Assembly: GCA_018670085.1 (NCBI GenBank)
Contig: JABHRS010000011.1
Location: 1 to 35,778 of the forward strand
Reading direction: 5' to 3'
DNA from: an archaeon
GTDB taxonomy: Archaea > Nanobdellota > Nanobdellia > Woesearchaeales > GW2011-AR9
Length of the DNA stretch: 35,778 bases
Below the pieces are notes generated by a model. That model did no database searches. It was not told the DNA's origin and saw nothing but the letters and a program-made list of their open reading frames with translations. Made by a program: the position numbers and the translations under genes. Below, in pieces: positions 17,887-26,989 of this stretch; the stretch's first letter is position 1; every line of letters begins with the position of its first letter.

Positions 17887-17946
17887 ATGGAATACGAAAA
17901 ATTCAGAGAATTTTTGGACAACATTTTAAGCTCCGGGGGAAATTAA
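17887..17946 (+). CDS. 19-residue leader peptide upstream of the AbrB-PhoU regulator
   Basis: ATG 17887 opens a 19-codon ORF (MEYEKFREFLDNILSSGGN) that stops one base before the regulator's ATG. A G-rich stretch (tgtgggggc) lies ahead of it. Its penultimate codons (TCC GGG GGA) double as the G-rich ribosome binding region for the next gene. The first three residues MEY match those of the downstream protein. The tight spacing suggests translational coupling; the peptide itself may have no function. Confidence 0.45.
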   Translation: MEYEKFREFLDNILSSGGN

Positions 17947-17947
17947 A

Positions 17948-18895
17948 ATGGAATACAGAAAATTAATCTCTTTTGGTAAATCTAGTTTTGTAATTAGTTT
18001 ACCTAAGGCATGGATCAACAAACACAAATTATCAAAAGGAAATCTTCTTTATTTACAAGAAAGTGAAACTGATTTAATTATCAGCCCAAAAGAACATGAA
18101 GAAGTTGAAGAAAGAGAGATTACAATTAACGTAGATGGAAAAGACATATTTTTTATCACAAGAGAAATTAATGCAGCATATATTGAGAATAACCGAAGAA
18201 TTATTTTGAAAGGAAAAGAGTTAGAAGCCAAATCAAAAACAATATTAGAGGCTATTCGTCAATTAATTGCATTAGAAGTGATGGAATTTGATTCTAAAAA
18301 AATTGTTACTAAAGATTTTTTAGATATGAACAAAATTTCAATAATTGAATTAATTAAAAAAATTGATATCATTATTAGATCAATGGTAACTGACTGTAGA
18401 AATTGCTTTGACTCAAAAAATTCAGAGAACATTGAACTACGTGATTTGGATGTAAACAGGCTAAGTTTCTTGGTTTATCGATCAATTCGTTATGGTCAAA
18501 GGCACCAATCACTAATGTTAAAAACACATAACTTGAGAGCAATTGATTTGTTAAATCACTACTTGCTTACTTTTCATTTGGAAAATATTGCAGATGAAGC
18601 AAAACGAATAAGTAGGGCAATGGTAAAAGTAAAAGTTAAAGGAAAAGAAAAAGAAGAGTTCTTGAGTTTGCTAATAAAAGCAGAAGATTTGTACATTCAC
18701 AATATCAAAGCATTCTATCAAAGAAGTCCTGAAGAAGGTTTAAGACGTTCTTCAGAAAAGTCAATATTGATTGGAGAGGCAAACAAATATTATGAAAAAA
18801 TAGTCAAAAATGAACATAATTCATATATGGTCGATCGATTTAGAAGATTAATTGGATCAATACATGAAATGGGAAGACTATCTTACCAATATTGA
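17948..18895 (+). CDS. AbrB/PhoU-domain regulator (archaeal phosphate-uptake regulator type)
   Basis: The 315-aa protein starts with a SpoVT/AbrB DNA-binding domain (MEYRKLISFGKSSFVISLPKAWINKHKLSKGNLLYL, residues 1-50). The rest is helical and PhoU-like (KTILEAIRQLIALEVMEF, then HNLRAIDLLNHYLLTFHLENIADEAKRISRAMV, then LGSIHEMGRLSYQY-type ending). Archaeal proteins with this fusion are annotated as phosphate uptake regulators, but no pst genes are nearby, so the regulon is open. It is preceded by the 19-residue leader ORF with 1 nt between them. Confidence 0.85.
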   Translation: MEYRKLISFGKSSFVISLPKAWINKHKLSKGNLLYLQESETDLIISPKEHEEVEEREITINVDGKDIFFITREINAAYIENNRRIILKGKELEAKSKTILEAIRQLIALEVMEFDSKKIVTKDFLDMNKISIIELIKKIDIIIRSMVTDCRNCFDSKNSENIELRDLDVNRLSFLVYRSIRYGQRHQSLMLKTHNLRAIDLLNHYLLTFHLENIADEAKRISRAMVKVKVKGKEKEEFLSLLIKAEDLYIHNIKAFYQRSPEEGLRRSSEKSILIGEANKYYEKIVKNEHNSYMVDRFRRLIGSIHEMGRLSYQY

Positions 18896-18921
18896 TCAAA
18901 TTAAGCCAAATACAGTATATG

Positions 18922-18959
18922 TTGACCATTATACAATAGTAAACGATAACGTTTATATA
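18922..18959 (+). promoter_or_regulatory. Operator-like sites and TATA box of the APH-like gene
   Basis: TTGACCATTATA (18922-18933) matches the inverted motif before the AbrB-PhoU operon. AAACG-ataa-CGTTT (18941-18954) is a perfect short palindrome that runs into the TATA box TTTATATA (18952-18959). The TATA box lies about 48 nt before ATG 19003, leaving a leader of about 20 nt. Confidence 0.45.
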
Positions 18960-19002
18960 GAAAAAGGGTTCTGGAAGATTAATCTATCTAAAGGACCCAA
19001 AA

Positions 19003-20436
19003 ATGCAAAAAGTACATAACAGTGTCAGTGAATATTCTTTCCCTACAGATAAAAAGGTCTTTTTAAAACACAATGCAGGTTTTCCAGCTAGATACATTCC
19101 TGATGGTGGACGAATTGAAGTTTCAAAAGTTAATTCTGGGAGAAATACCACCTTAAAATATGAATGTTTTGATAAAGATGGTGAAATAGACGGTCTGATT
19201 AAGAAAATTTTTGATGGAAGAACAGATGATGAATCCTTACTTCGAGTATATGAAAGAAACCCGGAATTAGCGTTTAGCAGAGAAGTTAAAATATATGGAT
19301 TAACTGGAAATTCACCAAATAAACACTTCATACCAGAGTTCACAGCTTCACCAGGAGAAAATGCTTTTTATTTATCATTAATTAAATCCCGTTCTGAGAG
19401 ACATAATTTAGTTAGGGCACATAATTCTCAAAATGAGGGTGAAAAGAATAGGTTATTATTTGATGCTGCTAAAAGTTATGGTATTTTTTCAGGTTTATTA
19501 CAAAGGATGGACAAAGAGTTTGTAGAACTTGTTAGAGTGGACCCTACATTCAAAGGAGGGAAGGAAAGTTATACTCCCGAAAGAAGGTTCGTTAGATTAA
19601 TGGATTATTTGAAACCAATTCTTTGTTATGCTAATCCAAATTTGGATCCAGAGTTACCTGCATTTAAAATTATTAAAGAAGTGAGATCACAACATACAAT
19701 TATTGATGTGAGTGAAGTGTTATTAAAAATTGCTCAGACCAGTAGTCGACTAATTAATAATTTACGTTTAGGACATGGCGATGCTAGGCCGCAACATTTA
19801 TTCAGAGGTTCAAGTGGAAAAGTGGAAGATTTTAAAATTATTGATATCGAACGATTAGGAATGCACCCAAGATACCATGACCTCAGTACATTGATAAGTA
19901 TGGAAGCTGGAATTTCTCGTCCAAGTGATGAAAATTTCGCAATGTTCGTTGCAACATATATGGCTCATAGAGAAGCAATTGTCAACACCAAGGATAAGGG
20001 TAGACTTAACACAGGGAGAATGCCAAGAGGAGTTAGAAGATTAGAAGTCCTCCCTGAAGATCAAATGATTAAAAAAGTAGGAGAAGCGAATGTTGCAAGA
20101 GCAATGCTGGAAGTTTTGGTAATGGATATTGAAGAAAATTTACATATTGATTCTAGCAATAAACGTTACACGCCAGAGAGAAGACAATCTTTAGTCTCAG
20201 GGATAGTTGGATACTCAGAAGAAGATATGCTTAAAGGGAGACTAGAGCGAGTTGTTGCAGATTTCAATTATTTTACTGAGAATCAAAAATGGTTTAGAGC
20301 ACATGCAGGAGAAGATACAAACTTGGCATTCGAAGGATTACTTAGCAACTACGCGCTATTAATTCAGGAACTTGGAATTGCTGAGGTTCCAACTAAACTT
20401 TTGGATAGGTATAATCGCAATTCAAAAACTGCTTAA
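19003..20436 (+). CDS. APH/choline-kinase-like phosphotransferase
   Basis: The 477-aa protein carries LRLGHGDARPQHLFR and, 15-20 residues later, FKIIDIERLGMHPRYHDLSTLI. These fit the catalytic loop (HGDxxxxH/N) and the metal-binding D of the aminoglycoside phosphotransferase/choline kinase superfamily. The N-terminal ~120 residues (ARYIPDGGRIEVSKVNSGRN) could include the lobe with a glycine-rich turn, but it is divergent. The C-terminal ~150 residues are helical and unplaced. The natural substrate is probably a small molecule; resistance is not implied. Confidence 0.7.
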   Translation: MQKVHNSVSEYSFPTDKKVFLKHNAGFPARYIPDGGRIEVSKVNSGRNTTLKYECFDKDGEIDGLIKKIFDGRTDDESLLRVYERNPELAFSREVKIYGLTGNSPNKHFIPEFTASPGENAFYLSLIKSRSERHNLVRAHNSQNEGEKNRLLFDAAKSYGIFSGLLQRMDKEFVELVRVDPTFKGGKESYTPERRFVRLMDYLKPILCYANPNLDPELPAFKIIKEVRSQHTIIDVSEVLLKIAQTSSRLINNLRLGHGDARPQHLFRGSSGKVEDFKIIDIERLGMHPRYHDLSTLISMEAGISRPSDENFAMFVATYMAHREAIVNTKDKGRLNTGRMPRGVRRLEVLPEDQMIKKVGEANVARAMLEVLVMDIEENLHIDSSNKRYTPERRQSLVSGIVGYSEEDMLKGRLERVVADFNYFTENQKWFRAHAGEDTNLAFEGLLSNYALLIQELGIAEVPTKLLDRYNRNSKTA

Positions 20437-20512
20437 AGTTAGTTCTAATTGATCTTAAAGAAAAAGTTTTATAAAGAGGGTAGTTGGCTATCCTTGTACT
20501 GCGAGCTATTAT

Positions 20513-20632
20513 GTGGGGGTAGCAAAGTCTGGTCAAATGCGCAGGACTTAAGAAGGATCGCTAGCAATGTGCTAGTCTATTATGATATCCTGTCCTTTAG
20601 TAGGTTCGAGGGTTCAAATCCCTCCCTCCACA
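20513..20632 (+). tRNA. tRNA-Leu(TAA) with a 34-nt intron in the anticodon loop
   Basis: Acceptor GTGGGGG (20513-20519) pairs with CCTCCAC (20625-20631), discriminator A20632. Anticodon stem CAGGA (20542-20546) pairs with TCCTG (20588-20592) once the intron is removed. The anticodon TAA is at 20549-20551. The class II variable arm is CCT-ttagt-AGG (20594-20604) and the T arm is GAGGG-TTCAAAT-CCCTC (20608-20624). The intron, placed after position 37, is about 20553-20586; AGGAT in the intron can pair with ATCCT of exon 2, in keeping with a bulge-helix-bulge. No CCA is encoded. A T run follows as terminator. Confidence 0.92.
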
Positions 20633-20772
20633 CTTTTTTCTTTCTTATTTCTAAGTTGATTATAATTGTTTAATATGTGATTGTTATGGCAGAGATATAT
20701 GCTCATATTTACCGCAAATGTGGAAGAGATACATACTTATTTTGGGATTAATATCATTACAATTTGATTAAG

Positions 20773-20815
20773 AGAAAAAAGAAAAAGAAAAAAAAGAAAA
20801 AAAAAAAAAAAATTA
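20773..20815 (-). terminator. Oligo-T terminator (poly-A on the plus strand)
   Basis: A long A/G tract with a final run of about 16 A sits directly after the stop codon of the minus-strand surface protein gene. Read on the minus strand it is an oligo-T terminator. Confidence 0.55.
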
Positions 20816-23800
20816 TTTTTTCTTAGTTACAAAGTACGTTCCTGCTGTTACAATTCCAATCACAAGTAAAATGATTCCAGGAACAACAAGTGCTTTTAGG
20901 TTCCCAGTTCCACCAATAACTGCTCCAGTAATTGAGTTTCCAGGTCCTTCTTCAGCCTCAGATTCAACTGAATCAGAAGATCCTTCTTCAATTACAGCAG
21001 AATCACTAATCTCACAAGATTGACTTGTACTTGGCATAGGTGATGTAATTACAACATCAACTTGTCCTCGCCCTTCTTTGAATTGACATGCGTTGGTGTC
21101 GTAGCAAGTTCTTTCTTGACTTCCATCAATTGAACATGCTAACCACTCAGTACAAACCCAGCTCTCACGGCAAACAATTTCAATTTCACTATCATCGTTT
21201 GAGTTTGAACAACCAGGATCATCTAAATCAACAAGTCCATCTCCATCGTTATCAATGTTATCTGCACAAGCGCGCTTAGAAGAAGAACTTCCCCCTCCAC
21301 CCCCTCCGCCAGAAGATCCGCTAGATGAACTAACTGCTGAGACATCAAATGTAGCCTCAGAAGTTGCGCTGTTTCCTTGTGAATCAACTGCTGTACAAAC
21401 TGCAGTAATTTCTCCTGTTTCACTTGTGTCAGCTGCAACACTAGTTGTAACAGAACTCCCAAGTGCTGTACTACTTGCATCGTCGTCAGCTGAGCAGACA
21501 CATGAAAAATCACTCCCTTGTTTAACATCAGAACAGGTGAACTCACTAAATGTTGGTGCAGTTGCATCAATATAAGTTTCAGTTGTGTATTCTCCAATGT
21601 TTCCAGCGTCATCTTCGACTGTTACAATAATAACCAAACTCTCGTCTGCATAATCTGCTGTACTGTATTCAACTTCAATTGTTTCTTGTCCAAGGCTAGT
21701 TGAACTTGCTGTTCCCATAACCACTCCAGATTCATCTGCAATTGTTACATCATAACTACTAGCATCAATTACATTAACTGCCATAAGATTGCTACTTGAT
21801 TGTTGAGTAATTGCAGGTTCATCAGATAAACTTACGATTGGACTTGTTGTGTCAACTAAAATTGTAATGCTTGAACTTGCACCATCGCGTCCATCGTCAT
21901 CATATGCAATAGCAGTTAATTCTACTGTCTCATCACTTAGTCCAACAAGGTCAGTTAAATCATAACTGTAAGTTCCATCTGAATTATCTGTCATTATTGG
22001 AATATTGTTTAAAGTGTCTGAAAGAATAACTAACTCGACAAAACTAATTGATCCAATCATATCATCAGCTTCAACTCCAATTGTTAAGGTTGAACTACCA
22101 TCAACATATTCTGTACCAAAACTACTCTCTGCACTTGGACTTGTAATTTCAACAGTTGGTTCTGCATCAACAAATTCAATTTCTAATGTTTCAGAAACAT
22201 CAGTTAATCCTGCTTCATCAGTACATGAAACACTAAAATAGTGGTTGCCCTCAACTGGTTGTGATCCAACAACTGAATCCCAAATACTTTTGGTAATTTC
22301 AAAAGTAGCTTCTTCTTGATTATTCACATCTTCTGTGATTAAGCTGTATGAACTACCAATCCCATAAAGCATTGTAGCACTATCTTCAAGATATAAACTA
22401 CAGCTCATAACTTGGCTGATACTGTCCTCTGCGCTATATGTAAACACAAGGTCACTGTATTGTTCAGCTTCTGATTCTGCTGCTAAAGTTACAGTTGGTG
22501 CTAAAATATCATATCCAATTTGAATTGACTCACTCTGTGCATTTCCATCATAATCTTCTGCACTAACTTCGACTGTGTACCAGCCATCATCAAGACCAGA
22601 AAAATCAAAGGTAAATTGAAACTGATCTGAACCAATATCTGTTAGTGTTGAGCTTGCTTGGCTAACTCCACTGCTATCTAAAAGACTATAACTTACAGTT
22701 GAGCTTTCTAAGTAAAAATCATCTGTAATAGCTACAGTTGCAGTCATGCTAGATCCACTTGCATCATATGAATCTCCATCTGCTGGCGATTCAAAAGCAA
22801 TGACTGGTGCTGTGATATCAATAACTGAAAATGTTTGTTCACTACTCCCTGCAGCATTTTCAACTTCATCAGCACATGCAACATAATACATGAATTCTCC
22901 TGTAACTCCAATTCCCTCAATTGTGATTGTGGTCTCTTCACCATTTGCAAAAGTTCCAAAATCATACATTAAGGTAACATCTCCAACTTCTCCAGAATGA
23001 AGTGCACATGATAACTCTTCAGCCACATTGTCTGATGGGATAAATGTGATGTCAAAGTCACCATCATTTGAAACGCCACTATCTTCTGTTACAAATTCTA
23101 TTGTAGGTTCTGTGATATCATATTCAATCTCTGTAAAATCAACCACTGTGTTTCCAGCAGCATCACTTGCAGTTACTGAAATTCTAACTGTTCCTTCTTG
23201 AACTGTAGATAGTTCAAAAGATGATTGAAATAATCCAGAACTAACTTCTGTTGTACTTAATGTTTGAGTTTGTAAACTGTCTGTTACTGTAAGTTCAACA
23301 TCAGCAACTCCAACATCGTCTTCAACATAAAATTCAATATCGACTTCACTAATCCCATCTGCTAAATTAACTGAACTAATTGTTGGTTCATTAAATGAGA
23401 TAGTTGGGTCTTCAATGTCTAAAATTGTAAAACTTAAAGTCTCAATAGTTATGCTATTTCCTGCTTCATCTTCGCAAGTTGCATCTGCTTCATAATCCCC
23501 TGGACTCATTGTGTCTAGTAAAATCTCAGCAGTTCCAACGCTAACTGTTCCATCTTCTTCAACTAAAATTTCATCTAAATAAAAGTCACAAGTAATTTCG
23601 CTTGCAAGGTTATCTGAAACTTCAAGTTCAAGTGTTGGGTTGTATGTTTCAAATTCATTTTCTTGTGCTGTAATCCAAGTTAAAACCGGACTTGTTCTGT
23701 CTACATAAATTGCACTAACATCAATTCTATCATCTGCATAGTTTCCAACATAATCTCTTGCAAAGATTGCAACTGAATATTCTCCTTCAGATAAATCACC

Positions 23801-24382
23801 AGATTCAACTGTTGCTGCGTATGTAGTAGTTGAACTAGTTACAATCTCTGAGAATGAGCTAACGCTACTATCTGATGCAACTAAGTTAATTGTTGATCTC
23901 TCAACTCCTGATCCAAGTCCATCGTCTGCTTCAAACTCAAAAGAAATAGTCTCTGTTGTGTACCATGAATCCTCAGTTGGGATTGTAGTTGATTGCATGT
24001 CTGCTGAGATTAAGTCTGTTGTTAGACCACTAAGTGTTGTAGAATCAACTGATCCATCAGTTCCAGTTATGCTAATTATTAAATCATAATCTGTGTTATC
24101 TGATAAACTAGATGCAAAGCTTAATGTTCCAGAGAAACTTGTGCTATCATCTGCACTGTAGCTCTCTTCTTCAATTGTTACTAAACTACTAGAATCTATA
24201 ATCTCAATGTCAACTGTAGAAATCCCAGTTGTTTGAGTTTCAATTGCAATCTCACTATATCGTGAGAAAAATCCATAGTCATCAATATCTTCTATACTTG
24301 CTGAATCAATTGTGATCGCAAATACACTTGTTGTTAACATTAGTGCACAAAGCACAAATAGCAATACTTTTTGTAATTTCAT
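20813..24382 (-). CDS. Large cell-surface protein with Ig-like repeats and C-terminal membrane anchor
   Basis: The 1189-aa protein has a signal peptide (KVLLFVLCALMLTTSVFA) and about nine Ig/cadherin-like beta-sandwich repeats of 90-100 residues. Each has units such as DNTAPVI-type starts, VSVTASDAAGNTV or ECSAEDYDGN. After a Ser/Gly linker comes a calcium-loop-like segment (CADNIDNDGDGLVDLDDPGC), a Cys/Trp-rich segment (CRESWVCTEWLACSIDGSQ), an ITGAVIGG stretch and a membrane helix (ALVVPGIILLVIGIVTAG) with a KKK end. This build is typical of DPANN surface proteins. Very low Lys content and Asp/Glu/Ser/Thr richness mark it as secreted. A structural or adhesion role is inferred. Confidence 0.85.
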   Translation of the reverse strand: MKLQKVLLFVLCALMLTTSVFAITIDSASIEDIDDYGFFSRYSEIAIETQTTGISTVDIEIIDSSSLVTIEEESYSADDSTSFSGTLSFASSLSDNTDYDLIISITGTDGSVDSTTLSGLTTDLISADMQSTTIPTEDSWYTTETISFEFEADDGLGSGVERSTINLVASDSSVSSFSEIVTSSTTTYAATVESGDLSEGEYSVAIFARDYVGNYADDRIDVSAIYVDRTSPVLTWITAQENEFETYNPTLELEVSDNLASEITCDFYLDEILVEEDGTVSVGTAEILLDTMSPGDYEADATCEDEAGNSITIETLSFTILDIEDPTISFNEPTISSVNLADGISEVDIEFYVEDDVGVADVELTVTDSLQTQTLSTTEVSSGLFQSSFELSTVQEGTVRISVTASDAAGNTVVDFTEIEYDITEPTIEFVTEDSGVSNDGDFDITFIPSDNVAEELSCALHSGEVGDVTLMYDFGTFANGEETTITIEGIGVTGEFMYYVACADEVENAAGSSEQTFSVIDITAPVIAFESPADGDSYDASGSSMTATVAITDDFYLESSTVSYSLLDSSGVSQASSTLTDIGSDQFQFTFDFSGLDDGWYTVEVSAEDYDGNAQSESIQIGYDILAPTVTLAAESEAEQYSDLVFTYSAEDSISQVMSCSLYLEDSATMLYGIGSSYSLITEDVNNQEEATFEITKSIWDSVVGSQPVEGNHYFSVSCTDEAGLTDVSETLEIEFVDAEPTVEITSPSAESSFGTEYVDGSSTLTIGVEADDMIGSISFVELVILSDTLNNIPIMTDNSDGTYSYDLTDLVGLSDETVELTAIAYDDDGRDGASSSITILVDTTSPIVSLSDEPAITQQSSSNLMAVNVIDASSYDVTIADESGVVMGTASSTSLGQETIEVEYSTADYADESLVIIVTVEDDAGNIGEYTTETYIDATAPTFSEFTCSDVKQGSDFSCVCSADDDASSTALGSSVTTSVAADTSETGEITAVCTAVDSQGNSATSEATFDVSAVSSSSGSSGGGGGGGSSSSKRACADNIDNDGDGLVDLDDPGCSNSNDDSEIEIVCRESWVCTEWLACSIDGSQERTCYDTNACQFKEGRGQVDVVITSPMPSTSQSCEISDSAVIEEGSSDSVESEAEEGPGNSITGAVIGGTGNLKALVVPGIILLVIGIVTAGTYFVTKKK

Positions 24383-24383
24383 T

Positions 24384-24510
24384 TCAAACCTCCCAGTTTT
24401 GATATTATCTCTCTGGGCGGTTTTTCAGAATTAATTCCTGGTTGTAGACCACCAAACCTAATCGTTTGATTATATTTCTTAGAAAAGAGAACTAATATAT
24501 AAATCTTTTG
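24384..24510 (-). promoter_or_regulatory. Promoter and structured leader of the surface protein gene
   Basis: On the minus strand a TATA box (GATTTATATATTAG, near 24500) lies about 110 nt before the ATG, so the mRNA has a leader of roughly 85-90 nt. It ends in a strong ribosome binding site GGGAGGT. CCCAG (24413-24417) and CTGGG (24392-24396) can pair, and the second arm overlaps the ribosome binding site. The remaining gap to 24629 holds nothing else I can support. Confidence 0.5.
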
Positions 24511-24629
24511 GTTGAGTTATTACTTGTGAGTGATAACTTATCTTCCTGAGTCTGTTTATTGGTGAATTGTTGTCAGGCATAAATTGAAGTAAATATTTTT
24601 GATTAATGAATGTCCTGTTAGAATTAATT

Positions 24630-25733
24630 TTATTCAGGTAATTGTGCTATGGTAGTATGATGCAATTGATAAACTTCTCTGAAATCTGCTAGTCTTGGGT
24701 TCTCTAAATCAATTAAATTTTCAGGTAGTTGAAATGCTAAAGTTAATTTAGCTAGTTCAGAGTTATCCCAAGCGTTGGCAATTTTCTCACCGATGATATT
24801 TTGGGCTACTGTGTGATTATACAATCTACCACCTTCATATTTTGCAAGCTCAGTGATGTGTTGAATTTTACCGTCTTCAAACCAATCACCCATTTTTCTT
24901 GCTACGTATTCAATGTGTCCAGGATACATTTTATCATCCATCTTTGCGACTTCGCTTGCTGCCACATACCAGTCAGAACCGTAAGCTTGAACCGCATTAA
25001 ATGTAGCTTTGTTAACTCCAGCAAATACTTCACTTGGGCCTGTGTAGGCATTAATAATTTCATCTTTAACTAACAAATCATAATCTTTACCCTCTAAATG
25101 TTTATGGCAAAGTTTGGAGACTGTTGAGATGTCTGTCATTTCAATTAATTTGCTCAGCGCAAAATAAACTCTCTCTTTTCCCAAATCATCTATCCCCTGA
25201 TCTTGATAATTTCGGATTGCATTTTCTGCAAGTTTAGGAGCATTAACTAAATCTCGAAATTGATCAACTGTGTTAAACATAGTACCCAAGTCACGACCTG
25301 TGCTTGGTAGAGACAAAATCCATGAGTAAGCAGACTCAGCAAATTTAGTAACGCTAGTGTTAACATCAACATTGGAAATGTTGCGGCGTAATGCTTGATA
25401 TACATTGTCATTTGATAATAGATCAACTCCCATAAGAATGGATAAACCAGCATCAAAACCAGTTGAGTCTGAATCCAATAAATTTCTGAGAATTTCAGAA
25501 TTATTAGTTGTTGATAAATAATCTGTCATTAAAGGAGTATTGAAATAATTTTGAATTTGTGGACCAAAGATTTCACCAGGGAACCTCCCTACTTGATTAT
25601 GAAAGTGGTAGATATTGGCTTCTGCGATTTTAGCATCTTCAGTTGCTTGGTCGATTCCTTTTTCGGTTGCAAACTGTTTAACTGCAAAAAAGTTCCCTTG
25701 ACGCACTAGTAATTCTAAACCTAAGTTTTCCAT
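24630..25733 (-). CDS. Hypothetical protein (367 aa)
   Basis: I do not recognise a family. The protein is helical, soluble and without signal peptide (ATEKGIDQATEDAKIAEANIYHF, later RVYFALSKLIEMTDISTVSK and WYVAASEVAKMDDKMYPGHIEYVARKMGDWF). The start is placed at MENLGLELL because the longer reading frame begins with ATGTTTATATACC, which is the TATA box. Helical repeats of the HEAT type are possible. It is divergent from the glycosylase gene at 25831. Confidence 0.65.
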   Translation of the reverse strand: MENLGLELLVRQGNFFAVKQFATEKGIDQATEDAKIAEANIYHFHNQVGRFPGEIFGPQIQNYFNTPLMTDYLSTTNNSEILRNLLDSDSTGFDAGLSILMGVDLLSNDNVYQALRRNISNVDVNTSVTKFAESAYSWILSLPSTGRDLGTMFNTVDQFRDLVNAPKLAENAIRNYQDQGIDDLGKERVYFALSKLIEMTDISTVSKLCHKHLEGKDYDLLVKDEIINAYTGPSEVFAGVNKATFNAVQAYGSDWYVAASEVAKMDDKMYPGHIEYVARKMGDWFEDGKIQHITELAKYEGGRLYNHTVAQNIIGEKIANAWDNSELAKLTLAFQLPENLIDLENPRLADFREVYQLHHTTIAQLPE

Positions 25734-25753
25734 AGCAGTTTTTCCTTGTGAGT

Positions 25754-25763
25754 GGTATATAAA
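25754..25763 (-). promoter_or_regulatory. TATA box TTTATATACC
   Basis: Centred about 26 nt before ATG 25733 on the minus strand; predicts a leaderless transcript and decides against the upstream ATG at 25766. Confidence 0.6.
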
Positions 25764-25830
25764 CATTATGATAGTGGAGTTTATACTAGGAAGAGATGTT
25801 ATATAAGCACCAAGTCTTTAGAAGATAGAG

Positions 25831-26943
25831 ATGGAAACTGAAGTTAGAAAAATGCTGCTAAAAGATCAACTATTCAACAAAGAAAATGTTACTTGGTTGG
25901 CTAAGTTGATTAAGGGAGTATATCCTGCACTTGATAGTGGAGAGTTTGTTAAGGATGTTTTGGTAAAGTTTCCGGTGTTGGAACTTAAGGAGCGGTTCTT
26001 TTGGATTCGAGAAATGATTGAAAAACATTTACCTGCGGACTATGAAACAACTTTGAAAATTCTGTTAAAATCTCTTGATAATTCTTCTGTGAAAAGTGAT
26101 TTTATCTTCGCTGCGTACTCTAATTATGTAGCAATTAATGGTTGTAGTTTGAAGTATTTAGATATTTCACTGAACGCACTGGGTTATTTTACAGAGTATT
26201 GTTCTGCGGAATTTGCGATTCGCAGCTTCATTAATAAATTTCCTGATCAGACTTTTTTGAAATTTAATGAATGGTCAAAAAGTAAAAATGATGATCAACG
26301 CAGACTGGCATCAGAAGGATTACGTCCGAAGTTGCCGTGGGCAGTTGGGATTAATTTTGATTATAAATTAGGGGCTTCGGTGTTGGATCTGCTGTATTAT
26401 GATAAGAACCGTTACGTAACAAGATCAGTTGCTAACCATTTAAATGATATTTCTAAAATCGATGCTGCGTTTGTAGTTGAGAAGTTGCGCAAGTGGAAAA
26501 AATTTGGTCAGCAAAGTGAAAAGGAGATGGATTATATCATTAGACATTCGCTGCGTACTTTGATTAAGCGTGGAGATGTTGCTGCGTTGAAGTTCTTAGG
26601 TTTTGATTTCAATGCGAAGGTTACGGTTGTTGGTTTAGGGGTTGTGAACTCCACCGTTAGTTTGGGTCAAAAGTTGGAATTCTATTTTGACGTTGTTGCT
26701 GAGGCTGCGTGTAAACTAGTGATTGATTATGTAGTTGAGTATCCAAGCAAGACTAGCCGTAAATCTTTGAAAGTGTTTAAGATCAAAACTGTTTCTGTTA
26801 CCAAAGGTGAAGTTTTACATATCGAGAAAAAACATTTGTTTCGTTTAATGACTACCAAAAAATTATACTCAGGCGAGCATACTTTGAAAGTTCAGATTAA
26901 TGGGAAAGTTATGAGTGCTGTGAAGTTTGAGTTAGAAGTTTGA
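25831..26943 (+). CDS. DNA alkylation repair glycosylase, AlkC/AlkD-like with C-terminal Ig-like domain
   Basis: The 370-aa protein consists of HEAT-like helical repeats typical of the AlkC/AlkD family: DLLYYDKNRYVTRSVANHLNDISKID and DYIIRHSLRTLIKRGDVAALKFLGF, plus RRLASEGLRPKLPWAVG. The last ~100 residues (VVGLGVVNSTVSLGQKLEFYFDV through LYSGEHTLKVQINGKVMSAVKFELEV) look like an immunoglobulin-type beta sandwich, the feature that separates AlkC from AlkD. These enzymes remove alkylated purines/pyrimidines (such as 3-methyladenine or 3-methylcytosine) without base flipping. GTTATATAAG upstream (near 25800) is the TATA box. Confidence 0.85.
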   Translation: METEVRKMLLKDQLFNKENVTWLAKLIKGVYPALDSGEFVKDVLVKFPVLELKERFFWIREMIEKHLPADYETTLKILLKSLDNSSVKSDFIFAAYSNYVAINGCSLKYLDISLNALGYFTEYCSAEFAIRSFINKFPDQTFLKFNEWSKSKNDDQRRLASEGLRPKLPWAVGINFDYKLGASVLDLLYYDKNRYVTRSVANHLNDISKIDAAFVVEKLRKWKKFGQQSEKEMDYIIRHSLRTLIKRGDVAALKFLGFDFNAKVTVVGLGVVNSTVSLGQKLEFYFDVVAEAACKLVIDYVVEYPSKTSRKSLKVFKIKTVSVTKGEVLHIEKKHLFRLMTTKKLYSGEHTLKVQINGKVMSAVKFELEV

Positions 26944-26989
26944 TATTTTTTGAAGAGGTATAAATAAATAAATAAATGCCAACTCAAAT

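Noticed and set aside
17633..17929. 98-codon frame before the AbrB-PhoU gene
   Set aside because: It spans the TATA region and the leader ORF, has no ribosome binding site, and its composition follows the AT-rich promoter sequence.
20449..20673. 74-codon frame
   Set aside because: It lies over the tRNA-Leu gene.
21088..22965. Several frames on both strands within the surface protein gene (for example Gln/Leu-rich or Ser-rich ones)
   Set aside because: They are shadows of the repetitive 1189-aa reading frame, which has a signal peptide, repeats and an anchor.
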